Below, in pieces: positions 57,530-64,000 of a DNA stretch of 64,000 nt (within the stretch, counting starts at the first letter, position 1; each line of letters opens with the position of its first letter). Under the pieces are notes generated by a model. That model did no database searches. It saw only the letters and a program-made list of their open reading frames with translations, and had not been told where the DNA came from. The position numbers and the translations under genes are program-made. Source of the stretch: CAWGJF01 sp963715745 (GTDB lineage Bacteria; Bacteroidota; Ignavibacteria; Ignavibacteriales; Ignavibacteriaceae); assembly GCA_963715745.1 (NCBI GenBank), contig OY970271.1:1240001-1304000 (forward strand), in the 5' to 3' direction.

Positions 57530-58384
57530 ATGCAAAGGACGAAAATTGCTGGTGTGGTGATTTTATACTTTCCTGGAGAAAATATAATTGAGAATATAAA
57601 CTCATATATAGATCAAACAGATTATTTAATTATTAGTGATAATTCTGATGAATTAAATATTAATGTTAAATCATATTTTGAGAAGAATAATAAGGTCGAA
57701 TATATATTTAATAAAGGAAATTTTGGCGTGGCTACTTGTTTGAATCTGGCAGCAAATAAAGCTATTGAAAAAGGATTTGATTATCTTTTAACTATGGACC
57801 AAGATAGTAAAGCCCCTGCGAATTTAGTAGATAGATTATTTAAAAAGGTTACTGAATCTACTCAATTTGGTATTGCTTCTCCGTTACATTCAAATAAGTT
57901 TAATACTCATTTAAAGAAAATCAATGACTCTGAGGAATATGTAAATACTATTATGACGTCCGGGAATCTATTGTCATTGAAAGCATATAATTCCGTTGGA
58001 CCTTTCCAGGAAGATTTCTTTATTGACTACGTTGACATTGAATATTGCTTTAGATTAAAAAAGTATGGTTACAAAGTTGTAAGGTTAAATGATTTAATCC
58101 TTGAGCATGATGAAGGAAATCTTACAATAAAAAAAATGTTTTCGAAAGTATTCTACCCTATTAACAACACACCTTTAAGATATTATTATAAGACAAGGAA
58201 TTTGTTTTATCTGAGAAACTTATATAAACATGAGTTCAAGGATCTATTAAGAATTGAGGGTTTAGTTTACATAAAAAACATTGGAAAAATGATTCTATTT
58301 GAAGATCATAAATTTCAAAAGATAAATATGATTTTAACTGGAATATTAGATTATATTAGAAAGAAAAAAGGGAGAAAAGCTTAG
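57530..58384 (+). CDS. Family 2 glycosyltransferase (rhamnosyltransferase-like)
   Basis: 284 residues. IAGVVILYFPGENIIENINSYID, then NKGNFGVATCLNLAANKAIEKGFDYLLTMDQDSKAP with the DQD nucleotide/metal motif, and DYVDIEYCFRLKKYGYKV. This layout is that of WbbL/RfbF-type rhamnosyltransferases, which fits dTDP-sugar genes elsewhere in the window. The next glycosyltransferase begins 6 bases after its stop. Confidence 0.88.
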   Translation: MQRTKIAGVVILYFPGENIIENINSYIDQTDYLIISDNSDELNINVKSYFEKNNKVEYIFNKGNFGVATCLNLAANKAIEKGFDYLLTMDQDSKAPANLVDRLFKKVTESTQFGIASPLHSNKFNTHLKKINDSEEYVNTIMTSGNLLSLKAYNSVGPFQEDFFIDYVDIEYCFRLKKYGYKVVRLNDLILEHDEGNLTIKKMFSKVFYPINNTPLRYYYKTRNLFYLRNLYKHEFKDLLRIEGLVYIKNIGKMILFEDHKFQKINMILTGILDYIRKKKGRKA

Positions 58385-58390
58385 ATAAAT

Positions 58391-59287
58391 ATGATCCATA
58401 TAATAACTTTAAACTGGAACGGTTATGAAGACACGTCAGAATTATTAAATTCACTAAAAAAAATTAATTCACCGGAGTTTAAAGTATTTGTAGTAGATAA
58501 TAACTCAACAGGTGATGATGTTCAAAAATTAGAACTTAACTATAATGGATTCATAGATATTTTAAAATGTGATTCCAATTTGGGTTTTGCTGGAGGAAAT
58601 AATGTTGGAATTAAGCAGGCTTTAAATGAAAATGCAGATTTTATCTTACTTATCAACAATGATACAGTAGTGGAGCCAGACTTTCTGAAAGTATTAATGG
58701 ATAAAATAGATTCCGAAACTGATATAGGTATTGTTGCTCCTCAAATTAACTACTATAACAATCCAAATAAAATCTGGAGTGCTGGTGGAAAGATAAAAAA
58801 AATACGTAGCTCAGGTTTTGCGAGGGGAGACATTTATGAAAAAGACATATCAACTAATGACCGATTTGTAGATTTTGTATCAGGTTGTTGTATGTTAATT
58901 AAAAAAGAGGTCTTCCAAAAAGTTGGATTATTTGATGAAAAATTTTTTTTATATGTTGAAGATGCAGACTTTTGTTACAGAGTCAGAAAAGCTGGATACA
59001 AAATACTAATAGCTTCTTTATCAAAAATTTTTCACAAAATACATAACTCAACTCAAAATGAATTGCAAACTATTCCATTATACTATACAACTAGGAATCG
59101 ATTATATCTTGCGAAAAAAAACTTCCCTGCATTTTTGTTTTTAGTAGTTTTATATATTTCAACAACAATGTTTTTAAAAAGTATTGGGTGGTCGTTTACC
59201 GGCAGGTCAAAAAATATCTCTGCGGTAAATAGAGCTTTTAAAGATTTTTTTTCAAACGAAATGGGTAATGTAGAAAACCTACCTTAA
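58391..59287 (+). CDS. Family 2 glycosyltransferase
   Basis: 298 residues. IHIITLNWNGYEDTSELLNSLKK, VVDNNSTGDDV, NLGFAGGNNVGIKQALNENADFILLINNDTVV, then DFVSGCCMLIKKEVFQKVGLFDEKFFLYVEDADFCYRVRKAGYK. Classic WcaA/GT2 architecture with a C-terminal hydrophobic stretch (FLFLVVLYISTTMFL) that may associate with membrane. Third glycosyltransferase of the run. Confidence 0.9.
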   Translation: MIHIITLNWNGYEDTSELLNSLKKINSPEFKVFVVDNNSTGDDVQKLELNYNGFIDILKCDSNLGFAGGNNVGIKQALNENADFILLINNDTVVEPDFLKVLMDKIDSETDIGIVAPQINYYNNPNKIWSAGGKIKKIRSSGFARGDIYEKDISTNDRFVDFVSGCCMLIKKEVFQKVGLFDEKFFLYVEDADFCYRVRKAGYKILIASLSKIFHKIHNSTQNELQTIPLYYTTRNRLYLAKKNFPAFLFLVVLYISTTMFLKSIGWSFTGRSKNISAVNRAFKDFFSNEMGNVENLP

Positions 59288-59307
59288 TTATTAATTCTTG
59301 GACTATA

Positions 59308-60492
59308 ATGAAAAGATTTTACAAAACAGAAATATTGTGGAAAAAAAACGTAAGATCATTCATTGATTTCTTTGTCGATCTATATGCAAGATTTTTTATT
59401 AAAGTGGATGAGTCAAATCAAGTTACCTCTCCTGAGAAAATCCTATTTGTCACACTCGCTCAGCTTGGAGACGCATTAGCTTGTTCATTTGTTTTTCCAT
59501 TCATTCATGAACGCTATCCAGATGCACAAATCGATGTTTTAACAGCCGAATGGAATAAGCCAATTTTTGAAAACAATCCGTTCGTGCGAAAGATAATTTT
59601 TTTTAATCACTTTCGAATGAATAGAGCTAAGATATCTCTATTAAAAAAAATTCAAATTCATATCAAAACTTTTCGATCAACTTTGAAAACTATTCGATCA
59701 CAACATTATGACCTTTCAATAGAAGGAGGTATTACCCATCCAAATGGCAATATACTTTGCTATCGTGGAAGAGTTAAACGCAGAATCGGATCTGGATCAG
59801 GAGGTTATGGCTCATTATTAACTGATGAAGTTTCATTACCCACAAAACATCACTTTCATATACTTGAAGCAGTTTTAAAAATCCTTAATAAAATTGAAAT
59901 TAAAAAACAACTGAAAGAAATAAAGCCTTATTTTAACACATCTAAACGAGAACTTAATCAAAATCATCCTTCAATAAATTATATTAATAGTTCCTTTATA
60001 ATTATTCAACCGGAGAGTGGGAATATTAAAAGAACGCTTAGCAAAGAATTCTGGATGAAAATATCTGAACAGATTCTAACTTCGACAAATTATTTTATCA
60101 TAATATGCGGAACATCTGATAAATCTTCAGAATTATCAAATTACCTTGCTGCAAGTCAATTTAATAAATCAAATCGAATAATAGATGCGGTGAAAAAATT
60201 TTCTCTTGAGGAATTCTTTCTGTTCTCAAAATCTGCGAAAGCTGCTTTTACAGTAGAATCTTTACCTGCTCATCTATGTTCTATAAATTGTAAAACAGTT
60301 TCTTTTTATAATAATGGATCTGGTGTTTTTTTCTTTCCAATTCCAAAGGAGAGAACAATTGTAATCCACAATCATTTTCCATCAAAAGATGTTAAAATTC
60401 ACTCTGAAATAGTTAGTTATTATGTGGAGAATATGGAATCAAAAAAAACTTATGAATTAGTTGAAGGTTTTCTAAAGAACTTACTGGCTTAA
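59308..60492 (+). CDS. Family 9 glycosyltransferase (heptosyltransferase-like)
   Basis: 394 residues. ILFVTLAQLGDALACSFVFPFIHERYPDAQIDVLTAE is the GT9 N-terminal signature, and PESGNIKRTLSKEFWMKISEQI with later FFLFSKSAKAAFTVESLPAHLCSI matches the C-terminal donor-binding half. GT9 enzymes add heptoses or related sugars to LPS cores. An N-terminal segment of about 45 residues precedes the domain. Last gene of the tight glycosyltransferase run. Confidence 0.85.
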   Translation: MKRFYKTEILWKKNVRSFIDFFVDLYARFFIKVDESNQVTSPEKILFVTLAQLGDALACSFVFPFIHERYPDAQIDVLTAEWNKPIFENNPFVRKIIFFNHFRMNRAKISLLKKIQIHIKTFRSTLKTIRSQHYDLSIEGGITHPNGNILCYRGRVKRRIGSGSGGYGSLLTDEVSLPTKHHFHILEAVLKILNKIEIKKQLKEIKPYFNTSKRELNQNHPSINYINSSFIIIQPESGNIKRTLSKEFWMKISEQILTSTNYFIIICGTSDKSSELSNYLAASQFNKSNRIIDAVKKFSLEEFFLFSKSAKAAFTVESLPAHLCSINCKTVSFYNNGSGVFFFPIPKERTIVIHNHFPSKDVKIHSEIVSYYVENMESKKTYELVEGFLKNLLA

Positions 60493-60818
60493 TAAATAAA
60501 TTATCTTTTTGTTAATTCTTTACAACTGGGATTATATTCAATTTTAAATATTTGCGAAAATTGAATTAAGACAAGTCATTTTTTGATTTATTCGGTCTAT
60601 AAGAATTTGCTTGAAATACAATGAATGATGACTTATCTTAAAATTAACATAATGAGAAATTATTAACATTTAAGCAGTTTTTATCGTTAGGATTTTAGTA
60701 CTATCTTTACACCCAATTAATTTAAAAATTTTTGTTGAAGTTCTAGAAAAGATGGGGAGAGAATATAAATAGGTTTGGATGTTGAATAATTGAACCAATA
60801 TAGTTTGAAGGATAAATA
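60493..60818. other. 326-base intergenic region with an inverted repeat
   Basis: No gene is seen. ATTCAATTTT (60536-60545) and AAAATTGAAT (60557-60566) form a perfect 10-bp inverted repeat with an 11-base loop. A weak -7-like TATCTTTA lies at 60702-60709. The radical SAM ribosome site AAGGA lies just before 60819. Confidence 0.5.
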
Positions 60819-62396
60819 ATGAATATAGCATATATAAATCCCCCTTTCTTTCCTAAATATTCCCGTGGATCTCGGAGTCCTGCAGTTACTAAAAGTGGAA
60901 CGGTTTATTATCCAATATGGCTTGCACTTGCTGCTGGCGTTGCTGAAAAATCGGGACATAAAATAACACTTGTTGATGCTCCAGCAGAGATTTTAGATAT
61001 TGAGCAATCAATTAGCCGGTTAAAAGAATTTCAACCTGAACTTGCTATTGTTGAAACAAGCACAGGAAGCATTTCCGCAGATATACAGTTTGTTGAAAAA
61101 CTTAAATTAATTTTTCCGGACATCTTCATTTGTTTGGTAGGAAATCATGTTACTGCATTACACAAAGAAACGTTAGAAAGCTATCCTATTGCTGATGCAG
61201 TTGCGAGAAATGAATATGAAGATACAATTGTTGAACTTGCAGATAATTTGAGCAATGGTAAAAATCTTGAAAAAGTTAAATCACTGACTTGGAGAAACGG
61301 ACAAAATATAGTTATTAATGTTGCCCGTCCACCAATTGAAGATCTTGATAGTATGCCGTTTGCAAGTGAAATCTTTAAAAGATACTGTAATCCAAAAGAT
61401 TATTTTTTCGCTGCTGGTCGTTATCCCCAAATGATGGTCTATACGGGTAGAGGATGTCCATACCTATGTACTTTTTGCGTCTATCCTCAAAATTTTTATG
61501 GTCATACTTACAGACATCGTTCTGCTCGAAGCATAGCTGATGAGTTCAAATATATCGAGAAAAATTTTCCTGAAGTTGTAGAAGTTACAATTGAAGATGA
61601 TACTTTCACTGTCTATAAAGAACATACTATTGAAGTGTGTAAATTATTAATTGAGCAAAATAACAAATTAACTTGGACTTGTAATGTAAGAGCAGATTTA
61701 GATGAAGAAACGATGAGTTGGATGAAAAAGGCCGGATGTAGATTAGTTATAGTTGGTTTTGAAAGTGGCTCAAATGAGATTCTTAAGTTGATGAAAAAAG
61801 GAGTTAGGGTTGAACAATTTAAAGCAGCGGAAAATGCAAAGAAAACTGGGTTATTAATTCATGCTTGTTATATGATGGGAAACCGTGGAGAAACTTTAGA
61901 AACGATGAGTGAAACATTAGAACTTGCCAAGAAATTGAATACAGATACCGCTCAGTTCTTCCCATTAATGATTTATCCCGGTACAGAGGCATACGATTGG
62001 GCTAAAGAAAACAATCTTATAACTGCAAAATCATTTGATGAATGGCTAACACCCGAAGGTATGCATAAAACAGTTGTTGGCACACTTGATTTAACTCCAG
62101 AAGAGATAGTTGATTTTTGCAATTATGCTCGCAGAGAATATTATTTAAGACCGGCTTATCTTATTATGAAAATGAAATATGTTCTTCTTCATCCATCAGA
62201 ATGGAGGAGAACAATAAAAGCTTTCAGAAGATTTTATAAATATTTATTTAATAGTAATAACAAATTAAACAAACAAAAATTTGGTTCAAGAATTTCGGGT
62301 CATAATAAAAAATTAAAATCAGAATCCGGAAAACCATCCATCAGTAATTCATCTATAAATTCTGTTAAGCCGGAAAAGCAAAAAGTGGCTTCCTGA
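60819..62396 (+). CDS. B12-binding-domain-type radical SAM protein
   Basis: 525 residues. The N-terminal half (about 1-150) is a Rossmann-like B12-binding-type fold (MNIAYINPPFFPKYS, IWLALAAGVAEKSGHKITLVDAPAE) without the DxHxxG base-off motif. The radical SAM core carries C213-x3-C217-x2-C220 (GRGCPYLCTFCVYPQNF) for the [4Fe-4S] cluster and FESGSNEILKLMKKG. The last 60 residues are Lys/Ser-rich and look disordered. Such enzymes methylate or rearrange unactivated carbons. Its place within a glycan cluster suggests modification of a sugar or lipid carrier, which is inference. A strong terminator follows. Confidence 0.88.
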   Translation: MNIAYINPPFFPKYSRGSRSPAVTKSGTVYYPIWLALAAGVAEKSGHKITLVDAPAEILDIEQSISRLKEFQPELAIVETSTGSISADIQFVEKLKLIFPDIFICLVGNHVTALHKETLESYPIADAVARNEYEDTIVELADNLSNGKNLEKVKSLTWRNGQNIVINVARPPIEDLDSMPFASEIFKRYCNPKDYFFAAGRYPQMMVYTGRGCPYLCTFCVYPQNFYGHTYRHRSARSIADEFKYIEKNFPEVVEVTIEDDTFTVYKEHTIEVCKLLIEQNNKLTWTCNVRADLDEETMSWMKKAGCRLVIVGFESGSNEILKLMKKGVRVEQFKAAENAKKTGLLIHACYMMGNRGETLETMSETLELAKKLNTDTAQFFPLMIYPGTEAYDWAKENNLITAKSFDEWLTPEGMHKTVVGTLDLTPEEIVDFCNYARREYYLRPAYLIMKMKYVLLHPSEWRRTIKAFRRFYKYLFNSNNKLNKQKFGSRISGHNKKLKSESGKPSISNSSINSVKPEKQKVAS

Positions 62397-62416
62397 TAAT
62401 CAGAATATCAATTTTT

Positions 62417-62446
62417 TCGCTGACAGTTATTCTGTCAGCGATTTTC
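62417..62446 (+). terminator. Rho-independent terminator after the radical SAM gene
   Basis: Perfect 10-bp stem TCGCTGACAG (62417-62426) and CTGTCAGCGA (62432-62441) with a 5-base loop, followed by TTTT. It lies 20 bases after the stop codon. Confidence 0.85.
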
Positions 62447-62559
62447 TAATCTCACTCCAAATAAAATCTAATAATGAACTTGGTAATAATTATAAACGAT
62501 GTAATAATTTGAAGAATAAGATTTTTATATTAAACATTCAAAATCCAAAATTTATTTGA

Positions 62560-63735
62560 ATGTCTGCTCCCATATTTTTAATAGTTATATTCATAATCTC
62601 TTTATTCTTCTTTCTCCACTCCTATATATTTTACCCATTAATTATTAAACTAATTTCTTTATTTAAAAAGAAGCTAAAATTTTCTCTCAACTTGAGTAAT
62701 TCTATATCAATTCTGATTGCCGTTTATAATGAAGAAAAAATTATTAAAGAAAGAATTAAAAACCTGGCAAATTCTGAATATGATTTCGATAAAGTGGAAG
62801 TAATCGTTGGCTCAGATGGCTCAAGAGATAATACAATTCATATTTTGACTTCCTTACAGAATGAATATAGCTGGCTAAAGGTTTTTGATTATCCTGAGAG
62901 AAGAGGTAAATCGGCAGTATTGAATGATCTTGTTTTAGAATCAAAACATGACATACTTATTTTTACTGATGCAAATACTGTTTTTGAAAGTGATACTATT
63001 AAGCAACTTGCATCCTCATTTGTGACTGAAAATATTGGTGGTGTTTGCGGCAGATTAAATCTTACCAATGAGAAATATAAGAGTTCGGGTTCTTCTGATG
63101 AAGTTAGTTACTGGAGATATGAAATATTTATTAAACAAGCAGAGGGAGATTGTAATTTTCTAATAGGGTCCAATGGGGGAAATTATGCAATTAGAAAATC
63201 ATTGTTTGAACCTCTCCCAATTGATAAACCTGTTACTGATGATTTATTTATAACTCTAAATGTACTTTCAAAAAATTATAAATTCGTTTATAATAATAAA
63301 GCAATTGGTTATGAAGAAGTATCACCCGGAGTTTTACATGAATTCAGGAGAAAGGTCAGGTTTGCAGCATCAAATTTCCAATCTCTAATTTTTTTAAAGA
63401 AGTTATTATTTTCAAAAAATATTTTGTTGTCATTTGCGTTCTGGTCTCACAAGATTTTAAGGTGGGTAATGCCATTTATTTTTGGGACATTATTTATTTC
63501 AAATATCCTGATCCTGAATTATAATGTTTCCTCATTTTACAACTATATTTTTTATTTACAATTAATTTGGATTTTTCTTTCCTTAGTTGGTTTGTTTCTT
63601 GATTTAGTAAAAGTTAGAGTTCCGATTTTATCCTTATTTTATTTTTTTGCATTGACAAATATTGCATTGCTCTTTGGGTTCTTCCGTTTTCTGACAGGAA
63701 AACATAAAGCATATTGGCAATCTACACCAAGGTAA
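62560..63735 (+). CDS. Membrane-bound family 2 glycosyltransferase
   Basis: 391 residues. One N-terminal helix (IFLIVIFIISLFFFLHSYIFYP), a GT2 domain with SILIAVYNEEKIIKERI, GSDGSRDNT, RRGKSAVLNDLV and FTDANTVFESD, the acceptor region VTDDLFITLNVL, RRKVRFAASNFQSL, and three C-terminal helices. Resembles IcaA/NodC-type or exopolysaccharide synthases rather than soluble transferases. A terminator separates it from the radical SAM gene, so it starts a new transcript that runs into the sugar transferase. Confidence 0.87.
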   Translation: MSAPIFLIVIFIISLFFFLHSYIFYPLIIKLISLFKKKLKFSLNLSNSISILIAVYNEEKIIKERIKNLANSEYDFDKVEVIVGSDGSRDNTIHILTSLQNEYSWLKVFDYPERRGKSAVLNDLVLESKHDILIFTDANTVFESDTIKQLASSFVTENIGGVCGRLNLTNEKYKSSGSSDEVSYWRYEIFIKQAEGDCNFLIGSNGGNYAIRKSLFEPLPIDKPVTDDLFITLNVLSKNYKFVYNNKAIGYEEVSPGVLHEFRRKVRFAASNFQSLIFLKKLLFSKNILLSFAFWSHKILRWVMPFIFGTLFISNILILNYNVSSFYNYIFYLQLIWIFLSLVGLFLDLVKVRVPILSLFYFFALTNIALLFGFFRFLTGKHKAYWQSTPR

Positions 63736-63740
63736 ATGGA

Positions 63741-64000
63741 TTGAAAAAAAGCACCGAAAAAATATTAACTATTGCCAGCGATTTTATTACAATTAATCTT
63801 GCCTGGCTGACTTATTTCTATATCCGGATTGAATCAGGTTGGTTTAGCATAATAATTATGCCGGAAGCATGGATACCGATGATTATAGTTTACGTTTACT
63901 GGCTTGTCATTTTTACTTTTGTTGGTATGTACAGAACCTGGTTTGCGTCTTCCAGGTTTGATGAAATCTCAACACTTTTTAAGGCATCTTTTGTCGGCAT
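63741..64000 (+). CDS. Initiating sugar transferase (undecaprenyl-phosphate glucose phosphotransferase-like), N-terminal part
   Basis: About 86 residues from TTG 63741 (MKKSTEKILTIASDFITINLAWLTYFYIRI); the gene runs off the window. Two membrane helices, then GMYRTWFASSRFDEISTLFKASFVG, the conserved region of WbaP/WcaJ-type polyisoprenyl-phosphate hexose-1-phosphate transferases (Gly-x-Tyr, then R-x-DE-x-x-x-x-x-K). The catalytic C-terminal domain is not in view. It would start repeat-unit synthesis for the cluster. Confidence 0.75.
   Translation, partial: MKKSTEKILTIASDFITINLAWLTYFYIRIESGWFSIIIMPEAWIPMIIVYVYWLVIFTFVGMYRTWFASSRFDEISTLFKASFVG

Overview
This is an AT-rich bacterial window that looks like a member of the Ignavibacteria (Bacteroidota/Chlorobi side of the FCB group). 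The placement is an inference. It rests on a type IX secretion C-terminal domain with a YPNPFNPST signature, a hybrid two-component regulator with a Reg_prop propeller and AraC output, a fused CcoN-CcoO oxidase subunit, TTG-N19-TAnnTTTG promoters, and a 16S-tRNAIle-tRNAAla-23S-5S operon. A 16S search would settle it.

Layout. 1-9.5 kb is mostly housekeeping: a CapA-like fragment, an L,D-transpeptidase-like protein lacking the usual cysteine, a BamA/TamA-like barrel, then yicC-gmk-rpoZ-coaBC, a family 4 uracil-DNA glycosylase and a GNAT-nitrilase fusion. 9.6-18.7 kb holds a tandem pair of small Cys-rich lipoproteins, a DUF1003 protein, dnaB, a DUF1460 protein, nfo, an RmlD-like reductase, rfbB and an SLBB export protein. 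18.7-24.3 kb is a complete rRNA operon with promoter, boxA sites, processing stems and terminator. 24.3-31.5 kb is an accessory segment (hybrid sensor/regulator, T9SS-secreted protein, ScyD-like protein with a frame break) lying between two identical 35-bp copies of the rrn terminator. 31.5-40.5 kb is a full cbb3 oxidase locus: DUF2269 protein, CcoI ATPase in two frames, ccoS, ccoNO, ccoQ, ccoP, ccoG, ccoH and a SafE-like membrane protein. 40.6-50.5 kb carries a penicillin acylase homologue, metF, a Gfo/Idh oxidoreductase, a class II aldolase, ddl in two frames, a DivIC/FtsB-like protein, rarA, dprA, a lone EutN/CcmL vertex protein, a DUF3098 protein and an 82-residue unknown. 50.9-64 kb is a surface polysaccharide cluster: Wzz-like protein, flippase, ligase/polymerase, six glycosyltransferases, a B12-binding-type radical SAM enzyme and the start of an initiating sugar transferase.

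Most notable signals. The CcoI ATPase and D-Ala-D-Ala ligase genes are each split by a -1 shift, and each break has the same T TTA AAA heptamer just before the zero-frame stop. In CcoI it is followed by a hairpin overlapping the stop. This is either programmed frameshifting (there is precedent in E. coli copA) or single-base deletions in the assembly. A third -1 break, in the ScyD-like gene, lacks that heptamer and favours the error or mutation explanation. A 77-bp nested palindromic element is inserted in frame in the kinase ATPase domain of the hybrid regulator. Tandem 11-bp repeats at 21-bp spacing lie between that regulator and the secreted-protein gene. ccoS seems to start at ATC, and two structured intergenic RNAs flank the 82-residue gene.
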